Shown here: one piece after another, positions 43,451-53,059 of the stretch
How positions within the stretch are numbered: the stretch's first letter is position 1
Layout: each line of letters starts with the position of its first letter
Origin: Terfezia claveryi
Taxonomy: Eukaryota > Ascomycota > Pezizomycetes > Pezizales > Pezizaceae
NCBI GenBank assembly: GCA_015179025.1
Contig: WHUX01000082.1
Span: forward strand, 170,043 to 234,042
DNA: 64,000 nucleotides
Reading direction: 5' to 3'
Made by a program: the position numbers and the translations under genes
Notes under the pieces: generated by a model
What the model saw: the letters and a program-made list of their open reading frames with translations, nothing else
The model's database searches: none
Told to the model about the DNA's origin: nothing

Positions 43451-45360
43451 AGTGGTGTGTTTCAAGATACTTACTTCCAAGTTTTATATACTTATCCTCA
43501 CCACTAAGGCGGCTGTGGCACCAGCTCAGCAGTACGGAACTCGAACTGCAATAAACCTAACACCTATATATTATATATATCCTGCAGTTCCTTCAACCCT
43601 TGATTTAAAGTTTCGGTACTTATATACTTATATAAGACTGTCTATAGCTACAGCCTTCTTTATGATGGTATTAATACTGACTATAACGCTGTATCTAGCT
43701 ATTTGTGTATCTTGAATTCCTTTCTGGGTAGGGTTGATTTGCAGTTGACTTTGTAGTATGGAGGGGGGTTTGGCTGAATGATATAGAATTGGGTAGGCTT
43801 GGGTTATAGTACTATCAATGAGATTAGTGTTTTAGTTTTGTTTTGTGAATGTCGCTTCGTAGTATGTGTTATTTGATTTCATCATTGGAGTTTAACTTGT
43901 GTTGGTTATAAATATTTAGCTCTCATTTCCTCTTGGCTTCTCCTAGATCCCCTTCTAAGTCTAGCACGGGATAGTTATAAAGACTAGTTTGGTTATATAA
44001 AGATACGGATCGGCCGTGAAGACCACGGAGGTGCAATTAAAATTTGCAAGCCATGCACATATGAGTGGAGTTTGAGTTTAAGTTTTGCCATATTGTAGTG
44101 AGCAGTTCAGAGGGACATCCGGAACATGCAGTACATATGTGCACCAGGGAATTAAAAGCTCACTTAGAAGGAGGAGGGAGGTCATAAGATGAAATTCAAA
44201 TGTAAGTTGACTGTGAATATGAATCAATGGAGTGGGTATTGGGATTCCTTGTTCTACCCAGTTCAACTCCCACTCCACCCCGATCGGTCCCAGAACATTC
44301 AAGGGCGGGGGGAAGGGGAAAGTAGGAATTGCGAGGAGTGGGGTACTTGTAATATTATAATGAGATTTCAGGTTTTACTTAGAAGAGAAAAAAGAAAAAC
44401 GATATCAGCACATGCGTATTGGATGCGAAGCGGTATGGCACATAGAAAAAGTCAGATCCCTCGATCGAGACTACAGGTCCCCGAAGCTAAATTTGTTTGA
44501 CGTACCTAATCCGGCAGTGACTTCTTCTTATGGCTTGGTGTATGTGACCAAGCAAAATTAAAAAAAAAATTAAAAAATATAACTTATTGTACTCAGGATA
44601 TGCTAATTACCTCTGTCTGGTATGTCTGCTTATATCGGCCATGCTTGTTCCCTGTAATGAGAGTCATCTGTACTAGAAGACAAAATATTGCAAATGATAA
44701 TAATTTTGAGATGCAATCCAATTACAACCCTACTACTGACTGCTACTGAATGGACTCATGCTATAAGGCTGTTATGAGCAGCACATATTTTATTCATCTG
44801 GTTCGCCGCAACCTGTCCATGTAATATACCTGCTCCCTGAAGGTGCAAACATATATATACTCGGAGCATGTCAAAAACCATGATCCTGACAAAGGTTCTG
44901 AAGATACCCGTGAAGTCAAGTAAATAAAGTCTCATATCTACTTGCTGAAGCTGCCTCTATCCGGATAAATTATTATTCAATTGGATTATGGTCCTACCAA
45001 ATCATACTAGCTATGTCATCCAACCCAGTTCCGGACCCAGTTCCGGACATGGACTGAAAAGGAGCGAGAGAATATTCGCCCTACCAGATGCTTCACCCCG
45101 ACCATGAATATAAAGACAATGTCCCGGATGTACCTGTTATGTCCTGTGGCACTGGAAGGCCTTGACCTTCTTCGTCTCTTTCGTCATAAAATTGCTCATG
45201 ACAATTTACGGAAAGACGAGCAGCTGGAGGGTCTCATATATCGAGAAAAGCGAGATATTGAGGGTCTACAAGGTATGGCTCGCCGAACGCAGCATCAACA
45301 GCCATTACCGGATTTTTTCATCCCTCACTCGGACATTTCCTAATTTTTGTGTATATATCT
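43451..45360. other. Intergenic with a stray mariner-like end
   Basis: A mariner-like terminus on the minus strand (CAGATGACTCTCATTACAGG, GATATAAGCAGAC) lies at about 44620-44670 without a partner. Near 45100-45340 two overlapping frames have protein-like composition (for example 45104-45343, 79 aa), but no domain is recognised. Confidence 0.3.
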
Positions 45361-45422
45361 CGTTATAAGAAACCTCGCGTTATAGGAAACCCAGTGGTGG
45401 TCCCGAGCAGTTTCTTATAACG
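45361..45422. repeat. 62-bp inverted repeat (micro-MITE)
   Basis: CGTTATAAGAAAC (45361-45373) and GTTTCTTATAACG (45410-45422) are perfect 13-bp inverted arms. A second diverged arm copy (CGTTATAGGAAAC) lies directly inside. Confidence 0.7.
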
Positions 45423-45465
45423 TACGTGACAAGTATGGGGAGCCTTTCTTATGTGGAAATGCAGA

Positions 45466-45568
45466 ATAACCTAAGTTAACCTTGCCCTGAACCCGGGCTT
45501 CTGGGTTGCTCATCGTGGCCCCCCTACTGGGATCGAGTATGGGTATTGAGTATAAATATAAAAAAAAG
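45466..45568 (+). mobile_element. Retroposon tail, diverged
   Basis: AGTTAACCTTGCCCTGAACC, CGGGCTTCTGGGTTGCTCAT, CGTGGCCCCCCTACTGGG, GTATTGAGTATAAATATAAA and A-rich end. It begins near the TTAACTTG point like the minimal unit at 23724-23823. Confidence 0.6.
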
Positions 45569-46559
45569 ATTTATGTGGCGTATAGCGAGCTCAACGTTTG
45601 TCACAAGCATGCCTTGCATGGCGAGCTCACCAGATGTTGCCCGAGGCCTCTTGTGCCAGTCGACACTTGCATATTGACAATTTTAAACCCCCGGTGAGCA
45701 GATCATATCTCTAATTCAGGGTAATGAGCTCACCCGATAGCCATATTATCAATTATCAAGATACCGTAAACGTCATTTTTCTCATACTCGCGGTTTGGCC
45801 GGCCATTCCGTATTCCCCCCCGGGGCCCGAGCCTTCCGCGAGTATAATTTCCCCGCGGCTGGCCTGGGATAACAATATTCCGCACACAGGGAGGAGCCCC
45901 AGATGAAAGGTTTAAGGTGAAGTATCCAAAGAGGTACCTGAGAAAACAAATATCAATATCTGCAACAGAACTATATCTAAGTAATATTACCTTTACACTG
46001 TCTCTGAATACGTTCAGAGGTGCTGCGTACATCAGCATCCAGTCATAATCTTTGGCCATTCACTGCTGGTCGTTGCCGAGTCTCCTCTGCTACTGACCTT
46101 TGCTCCCCACCTTCCAACAGCCTCATATCGTGGCTCAATTCTCGGCGATGAAAGGACAGTACTTACTCATCGATCAGTACCGCAAGACTCAAATTGCGAG
46201 TCACAACAACACAAACTCCCAGCTTTCATAGGCTGAACACGAACACATCCACATAACTCGCCTCAATCCTCAGTTGATTGCCAACACATCCTCATCAGTC
46301 TACTCAATCCCCCATACAATCAAGCTGTAAGTTGATCCCATGCCTTCTGAGTGTCGGAGGCGAGGCGAGGGGGCCAGGCGTCTGATAGTGAGGATACTAT
46401 AGCACAAAACACCGATACCTAGTCCTCACTAGGGCCATCTCAGAACTTCGGTCATTCAATTCACTAGGTGCTACGCATTTGGCGAATGTAAGTGTATCTT
46501 GTCTTCTAAGTAATGGGGTGAGGGAATATACTCTGGGGCAGGACTAAACCAGTTCTTTA
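45569..46559. other. Intergenic upstream of the repeat gene
   Basis: No gene recognised. A plausible 73-nt intron (GTAAGT at 46488, branch-like GACTAAAC, TTTAG at 46556-46560) ends immediately before the next ORF, but the upstream frame runs into a TAG at 46430 without an ATG, so any first exon would have to lie further upstream. Confidence 0.35.
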
Positions 46560-46580
46560 GTGCCCACGGTTCCAGCACTC

Positions 46581-47471
46581 ATGTCCACCGACGATACTTT
46601 CAGTGATACCCCCTCGGTTCAAGGAAGCATGTCAACCGACGACAATCGCTGTGATACCCAATCGGTTCAAGAAAGCATGTTCACCGACGACACTTTCTGC
46701 GATGCCCAATCGGTTCAAGGAAGCATTTTCACGGACGACACTTTCTGTGATGCCCAATCGGTTCAAGGAAGCATGTTCAGCGACGACACTTTCTGTGATG
46801 CCCAATCGGTTCAAGGAAGCATGTTCAGCGACAACACTTTCTGTGATGCCCAATCGGTTCAAGGAAGCATGTTCAGCGACGACACTTTCTGTGATGCCCA
46901 GTCGGTTCAAGGAAGCATGTTCAGCGACGACTCTTTCTGTGATGCCAAATCGATTCAAGGAAGCATGTTCACCGAAGACACTCTCAGTTATACCGAATCG
47001 CTTCTAGAAAGCATGTTCAGCGAAGACAGTACCCAATCGGTTGAAGCACTCATGAGCCCCGGAAGCGCTTTTTATAAACCATCTAGTGGCGAGACTCCCC
47101 CGCTCCCCTTAAACTTCAATCCCTACCGCGCGACTCGGGTCCTAGCCACCCGCCTGCTTCTTCTCGAGGACGACCTCACCACCCCTTTCCTCACGCCTGT
47201 ACCCCAAAAATCCGATTACCGCGGACCCAAACAATACCAAAATAACTTCGTCGATATTAGGGCAATTAAGGAGGATTTCAGGATGGTGTTTGAGGACTCG
47301 CTTTCCATGCAATTTCAGATTCAGCAATACATCACCGAGAATGGGCCTACCGGGACTAACCAATTACGTGACGATGATGCCGAGGCCCTGGACGGCGATT
47401 TCAGGATGCACAAGCGGGACATGGAGAGATTGAGGCAGAAGATCGTGGAGTGTGCCAGGGAAGGTCGTTAA
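46581..47471 (+). CDS. Hypothetical protein with eight 16-residue tandem repeats
   Basis: Family not recognised. The first in-frame ATG is 46581; the frame is open further upstream. After a diverged partial unit come eight contiguous 48-bp repeats (46617-47000) encoding variants of VQGSMFSDDTFCDAQS, then two shorter decayed units. The middle units differ by only one or two bases, the outer ones more, which is typical of expansion from the centre. Each unit carries one Cys and an acidic Asp/Ser-rich core. The non-repeat C-terminus (about residues 150-297) is mixed charged, with helical-looking stretches (EDFRMVFEDSLSMQ, KRDMERLRQKIVEC). There is no signal peptide or membrane span. Because the unit length is a multiple of three, a second plus frame and one minus frame are also open across the repeats; those are artefacts. 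Confidence 0.65.
   Translation: MSTDDTFSDTPSVQGSMSTDDNRCDTQSVQESMFTDDTFCDAQSVQGSIFTDDTFCDAQSVQGSMFSDDTFCDAQSVQGSMFSDNTFCDAQSVQGSMFSDDTFCDAQSVQGSMFSDDSFCDAKSIQGSMFTEDTLSYTESLLESMFSEDSTQSVEALMSPGSAFYKPSSGETPPLPLNFNPYRATRVLATRLLLLEDDLTTPFLTPVPQKSDYRGPKQYQNNFVDIRAIKEDFRMVFEDSLSMQFQIQQYITENGPTGTNQLRDDDAEALDGDFRMHKRDMERLRQKIVECAREGR
46617..47000 (+). repeat. Coding minisatellite, 8 x 48 bp
   Basis: Unit boundaries fall every 48 bp from GTTCAAGGAAGCATGTTCAG. Units 3-7 are nearly identical; units 1, 2 and 8 are diverged. Confidence 0.9.
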
Positions 47472-48529
47472 AGGTTTCATGTGAGCAAGAGGACAAGGAG
47501 GGGAACCAGGGATTAGCTATTAGCTGGGAAGCACGTGGGAGGAATGTTCAAGAGAAAAGACTCATTAAAATCAGCCATGAAGGATGAATGTGGAGGATGA
47601 AGATTACTTCTGAATGTGTTTGGTTCATATATTTTTCCTTTGGTTGTGGGTTTTCTTTGTCTGGTTGGCACCATTCATACGGGTTACACTGGGTTCGCTT
47701 CGCGGATGTTAGAGGGTTTGCCTCGTACTTAACCCGAATTGTGCACCCGTATATGTGCTTAAGTATCTTTAACCAGACTATCTATCCTTTACCGAGGTGC
47801 TGTGCCAAACACACCAACTATAGCTTATCTTACTTGTGATTATTACGCTGCCGCCTTGAGTTCCGAGCAGGCGCCTTGGCATCTTGGCCTCACCGCTCAT
47901 TGATTACACCTGGTTACCTGGGATCCCCGCACTTGCACTTGCAGCTGAACAATTAGATATTCATAAATTGGGTCTTGATATTCTCACAGTACAGTACACT
48001 GTGTAGGGAGGGTTCAAGCAAGGAGCTCTGGTGGTCCTGCACGACTTTCCTTCGTGAGAGTATACAGTAAGGCTGCATACAGTATCGCCGATCTCCGAAC
48101 CACCTACTTTATGAGGTATGGTACGGAACTATTCACCAATACATTCATGCAGCTCGTATTTTCTGAGTCTCCAATGCGATGTATACCTTCAGGTCCAGCC
48201 GTACATAAGTCGTTCGTCGCATACCTGGCATTTCTGCATCCAGGCTGATATTTGACAATATCGTGGGATGAGCCAACGGCATTGAATAGGTACCCTGTCT
48301 GATTCTAAGACATGCGGTGGAGAAGATGGCAGGTCACCCACCGTATGTGGTCATTTGGGATGGAAGGTATACGAGATATCAGCTCTGACCTGATCATGAA
48401 CAGATATCGATATCGAGCCAATATATGTCATTAACTGAAGTTGTAACTAGAAGTACCTCTGATTTCCAACAGTCGCATTGTCCAAGCAGCGTTCGATACT
48501 CCATCTAGTATGCGCCCTCAATAATAATC
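47472..48529. other. Intergenic, nothing recognised
   Basis: Short ORFs only (83 aa or less). Confidence 0.4.
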
Positions 48530-50203
48530 ATGCCGCTTCTGATTCTCTTAATTTTTCCCAAAATGCGTATCCCCCTTCCGCCCCTTCTCCCTCTCCCTTT
48601 CCCTCTTCGCTACCCCCACTCTCGCACAAAGGGTGACAGACACCAAAACAAACCCAAAGCAAAACCCTAAAACCTACAACACCACTGTCCTTATCCTCGC
48701 CGCCGGTATGACCGGTATCACCGCCGCCTGCTCCTTCGCAAATGAGCTCAACATCACTGACTTCCTCATCCTGGAAGCCCGCAATGAAATTGGCGGACGT
48801 ATGCAAAACACCAAAATCGGGTCTACAACAATCGAATTCGGCGCAAATTGGATACAGTCCCTCAGCACGAACCCGATTTGGGCTTTAGCGCAGAAATATC
48901 ATGTGAGAAATACGCCAAGTATATGGAGCGATATTGACTATTTCACTGGGGATGGCTGGGAGGGGCCTGGTGGAAGGCTACAGAGGCGATGGGTCGGTGG
49001 AGCAGGCGTTCCATAAAGACTCTATTGAGGCTGGGAGAAGAGAGTAGCTGGGTTTACCTTATTTGAGTATGCGTGCGGGCTACGCCTTGCCGGGTGGACA
49101 CCATTGACCCCAGAGGAATACAGTGCGGAGTATTTTTACCATGATTCGGGGATGGGAGAGACACCTGTTGAGAGTGGATTTATTGGGACGATCCATAGTC
49201 ATAATGAGACATTTATTGAGAGCGGGAGTGATGAAAATAATTTATGTGTAGACCCAAGGGGGTTTAAACAGATTATTGTTGGGCAGGCTGCGGAGATTGA
49301 CGGCTTTGGTGGCAAGCTACACTTGAACGAGATGGTAGAATCCATGAGTACAATGGGCAAGGCGTCACCGTAATGACCAAAGATGGGACTATTGTCTACG
49401 CAAAATGTGCACTTTGCAAATTTTCGTGAGAATACCCTCGTTGCCCTCGACTTGATGATACTAACGAATGCTCTACGTCAGTTTGGGTGCTCCAACACGA
49501 CAACGTCAAATTCGTTCCACCTCTATCCAGAATGGAAACAAGAAGCCTATGCTCAAGGACACATGTCCACTATACCAAGATCTTTGCCATATTCCCCCAC
49601 AAATTTTGGAACAGTACACAGTTCACCGTATACGCAGACCTGGATGAACGTGGCTACTGGCCTCTATGGCAGTCCCTCGACGAAGAAGGCTTTACCCCAG
49701 GAAGCCACGTCTACTTTGCTACCCTTACCTCCGACCAAGCCTACCGTGCCGAGAAAAACAAACCAACGCTGAGGTCCAGGCTGAATTCATGTCTGTTCTC
49801 CTAGACATGTACGGTCCAGATATTCCCAGATCCTATCGAATTCAAATTTCCAAGATGGACGCTCGACCCGTTATTCCGTGGCTCATTCAGTGCTTGGGGA
49901 TCTGGTGTAACTCAAAAGCAACAGGATGACATGCGAGAAGCGATTGGCGGGTCGAGTAACAGTGATTTAGAGAAGAGGCTATTCTTCGCGGGGGAGCATA
50001 CAAGTAGGAATTGGTTTGGGTACTTGCAGGGGGTGTATTGCGAGGGGAGAATGGCAGCGCATAATTTGGCGGACTGTTTGCTGAGGAAGTGTGTGGGGCA
50101 ACCTGCCACAGTGTTTGTCAAGTGGTGGGCAACGGAGTCACAGGAGAGCGAGGGGGGAAAACAGGGTCCTCAGCTGCCGAGCAGGAAGAGGAGGAGGATG
50201 TAG
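48530..50203 (+). pseudogene. Flavin-dependent amine/polyamine oxidase, broken
   Basis: Segments in several frames together cover a flavin amine oxidase of the polyamine oxidase type, which would oxidise (poly)amines to aldehydes with H2O2 release using FAD. In order: a hydrophobic leader-like stretch (48.53-48.63 kb, frameshifted), the FAD-binding N-terminus (ILAAGMTGITAA, then LEARNEIGGRM, FGANWIQ; 48633-49016), a middle part (49104-49373), a region with LCTFREGVLQHDNVKFVPP-like and FPHKFW features split between frames (49373-49804), FPRWTLDPLFRGSFSAWGSG-type sequence near 49850-49910, and the C-terminal FAD contact region (EKRLFFAGEHTSRNWFGYLQ GVYCEGRMAA; 49931-50203). The first Gly of the GxGxxG motif is Ala. 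There are at least three frame changes and in-frame stops, more than introns easily explain. I therefore call a pseudogene. Confidence 0.8.
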
Positions 50204-50787
50204 GCATAACTGGGCCATGGTTTGTTTTAGTTGTTTCCAAGGGAATTGAAACAAAGAACATACGGTCACGGTAAGTTTCAGCTATTGGGGCTTGGGTGAT
50301 TAGGATTGTGCGATAATTATGGCTGGAGTGGAATGGATTACGCATTGAGGACTCTGAAACTGAGGTACGGCCATTAACTTGTTGATATTCTGTAAATAGT
50401 TTCATGGATACGAAATGGGATGTGGAATGACTCATAATAATATATATCATAGTCTCAAAGCAAGAATTTATTCATATCTCAAGCTATTACAAAAGTGATA
50501 AAAAACGTCGTGGCAAGGGTGCCAGCAAGATGGATTCAGGCGTTTCAAATTGCCTGCTCCTATATCCACCACAATGGGCCAAATGTGTTCAGCTCTCCTT
50601 TGTTCCCATAAATAGTTTCACCGGTCCCTTTATAAGGCAAGGTAAACAATTTTTATTGAATTCCTAAACTCAGAGCTCGGATATATATAGTTAACCGAAG
50701 TACTCACTCCTAGGTTCCCAAGGCAAATCAACTTCTTATCTATTGCAGTAAACACCCCTGTCTTGGTCAATAGTTGATACTGTCAAT
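50204..50787. other. Intergenic, nothing recognised
   Basis: A 110-aa minus ORF overlaps the oxidase end and is not gene-like. Confidence 0.4.
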
Positions 50788-51597
50788 ATGCCAATCAAAC
50801 AACTCCACCTCAGAAGTCCATCGTGTACAAGTATAGGCTCAGATGCACCATTTGCTTGGAGGTCAGGAACTCAAGAACATGTTCATGCTCCAGTCGCCCC
50901 CGGGCTGGGTAGGCCCAGGCCTACAATCAAGCGCGAATCCGGGGAGACGACAACAAGTTTTATTCCGCAGCCCACATCTCAGAAACCTCAGACGATTCCA
51001 GTGACTGTTCACACCTCCACCGAACAACACATCAAGATTATGCCCATTCAGCTGCTGCCATCACTCCCGGGGGACGTTGATGGAACAGCCCAGTTCTGGA
51101 GGTTCTGGTCAGGCGGAGATCTCACTGGGGATGTTCTTGATGCATGCCTGAACTGGACCATGGGATCACCGATAACAATTGAAGCAAGAATATTATTGGT
51201 CCCTGGGCATGCTCCTCACTCAGCCTCGCAAATTGGTGGATATATCACACCAGGCTTTAGCTCAGAATCTACAATCGAATCCAGCACTCCTAGACCAAAA
51301 GTCCCACAGCCAATTGGGCCAGTAATTCACCCACTAGGAGTGGGTCATATTTCTGAGCCCATGGTTACACCCCAACAAAAGCGAAGAGTATTTGAACCTG
51401 TGTTTCGCAACACAAACTCCATCAAAACTGCCCCCCTCCTCCGGGCGTTTGCTTCTTCCCAACCTACTCGACCTTCACCTATTGATCCCAGCTGCATGGA
51501 TATACACCGGGGAAGATCAATCAAGACGGCATATCCCCGCTTTTGCAACATATACGCCAACTACTCCGGGGGTAGGAGATTCTGGAATCTAGAGTAA
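50788..51597 (+). CDS. Hypothetical protein, 269 aa
   Basis: No family recognised. The ORF opens at an ATG and runs 269 codons with a Ser/Thr/Pro-rich composition throughout. No signal peptide or membrane span. A more ordered patch, LPSLPGDVDGTAQFWRFWSG GDLTGDVLDACLNW, lies around residues 90-125 and is followed by further low-complexity sequence. The C-terminus is Arg/Tyr-rich (YPRFCNIYANYSGGRRFW). The codon pattern looks coding, and competing ORFs in other frames are short. It could be one exon of a longer gene, because no neighbouring ORF clearly continues it. Confidence 0.5.
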   Translation: MPIKQLHLRSPSCTSIGSDAPFAWRSGTQEHVHAPVAPGLGRPRPTIKRESGETTTSFIPQPTSQKPQTIPVTVHTSTEQHIKIMPIQLLPSLPGDVDGTAQFWRFWSGGDLTGDVLDACLNWTMGSPITIEARILLVPGHAPHSASQIGGYITPGFSSESTIESSTPRPKVPQPIGPVIHPLGVGHISEPMVTPQQKRRVFEPVFRNTNSIKTAPLLRAFASSQPTRPSPIDPSCMDIHRGRSIKTAYPRFCNIYANYSGGRRFWNLE

Positions 51598-52012
51598 TTT
51601 TAGATTTATTTAAGAGACTCATTTGGTAACCGGTTCACCTCTAGAGTACCTGAATTAGGCATTTCAAACGTATTGATCACAGAATTAATTAACCACACAA
51701 TCTGTAAAGCTTCTCAAGCGCCAGCAACCCATTTGTGCGCTTTATGGACCAAGTGAAATCCATGAGGCTCCTTAAAATGTCTCACCAATTCTTTTTATAC
51801 GGTACCCACCGGGATGCAGCTTTATTATATGGGCAGTTTAATGGTTAATGACAATAGAATCGGCAGGGTCAATGAGGCGATGATATTACTCTAATGAGTC
51901 TAAATGCTTGTTGTGATTCCTATCAAAAACGTAATAACTTGCAGATAGAGCACTGCAGACAACGGCACAGCCCTCCAAATTCTAACCATGAAATTATTCT
52001 TGTGGGGGTTAT
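51598..52012. other. Intergenic, nothing recognised
   Basis: No repeat or ORF of note before the tandem repeat at 52013. Confidence 0.4.
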
Positions 52013-52099
52013 GTACGTCAGGTATCCAAATTCGCCAATTGGTACGTCAGGTATCCAAATTCGCCAATTGGTACGTCAGGTATCCAAATTCGCCAATTG
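52013..52099 (+). repeat. Perfect tandem repeat, 3 x 29 bp
   Basis: Three identical units starting GTACGTCAGGTATCCAAATT and ending CGCCAATTG, with no mismatch. A lone GTACGTGAAGG follows at about 52118. Confidence 0.95.
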
Positions 52100-52371
52100 G
52101 TTTGTTTGATCCTATTGGTACGTGAAGGGCTAAGTAATTGCGGGAAACTCTAAAATGATATCAATGCAGTTGCAAACGTTTATGGTGCGGCACCAGCGTG
52201 AGCGATGTACTGTCCCATTTAGATCACACCAGGGAGACTAGCCCCTTCTCTACGAGGATGGGCTTTTGTGGAGCGTACAATATACTATCGGGCAAACCTA
52301 GCACCCAGTGATCACGTTTTGTCCTAGCGGTTACACTCTCCAAAAGGCTTGCCAACCAGACTACTAGGCCC

Positions 52372-53059
52372 TGGAGCGAGCTATCTATTTAGCTCTAGTT
52401 TGTACATAGACTGGGATACATCCTGCATACAAGTATCTATCTTACGATTTGGTAGCAACACCTCGTTGTCTCAACGAGGAACCCCGAAGGGTCACCGGCT
52501 ATTCACGTTTCCCCCCCCTTTTTATTTTCTATTCTCCCCAACTGAGCCCCGCTCTGAGGATACTTGACTGAGCTGAGCTCTGGCAGCGAGAAGAGGGAAA
52601 GACTGAAAGGACAACGGTAGTGGAGTAGGTTCCAAGTGTATACTGAATAAGAGAGTGAGCCAAATATATATCCCTATCAATATCGAATCCTCCAAAGTAG
52701 GTTTCAAGTGTTTACTGAATAGGAGAGTGAATTAATTAAATATCCCAATTGGCGAGGAACGGCTGTAAGGATGCGGCATCCCCACATGCCACGGGAGATT
52801 GGCTCCCGTCAAGGAGACTAGCTCCTTTGGGTCATGTCGAGACTAGCTCTCCAGGCGGAACGTGTATTTAGTCTTTAGATTCTAGATAGACTCGAACACA
52901 TCCTGCATACAAGTACCGACCTTACAATTTGGTAGCAACACCTCGTTCGAACGAGGTACCCCGATATATATATTTTTTCCTGAATCACAGGAACTGTTCC
53001 CCCTCCACTGAGCTATGCTCTGCGAATACTTGACTGAGCAAGGCTCTGGCAGCGATCGG
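52372..53059 (+). repeat. Duplicated leader of the gag relic with palindromic hairpins
   Basis: Block A (52372-52593) and block B (52853-53059) are diverged direct repeats sharing ACATCCTGCATACAAGTA, TTTGGTAGCAACACCTCGTT, ACTTGACTGAGC and CTCTGGCAGCGA. Each contains a hairpin at the same place: CCTCGTTGTCTCAACGAGG (52461-52479) and the perfect palindrome ACCTCGTTCGAACGAGGT (52940-52957). Block B runs directly into the gag start, so this is probably the 5' untranslated/primer-binding region, duplicated in tandem. TTTGGTAGCAACACC could be a tRNA primer site but this is unproven. Confidence 0.6.

Noticed and set aside
46603..47007. Second plus-frame ORF (134 aa) and minus ORF (46632-46958) over the 48-bp repeats
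   Set aside because: A repeat unit divisible by three keeps several frames open; only the main frame continues into a non-repeat domain.
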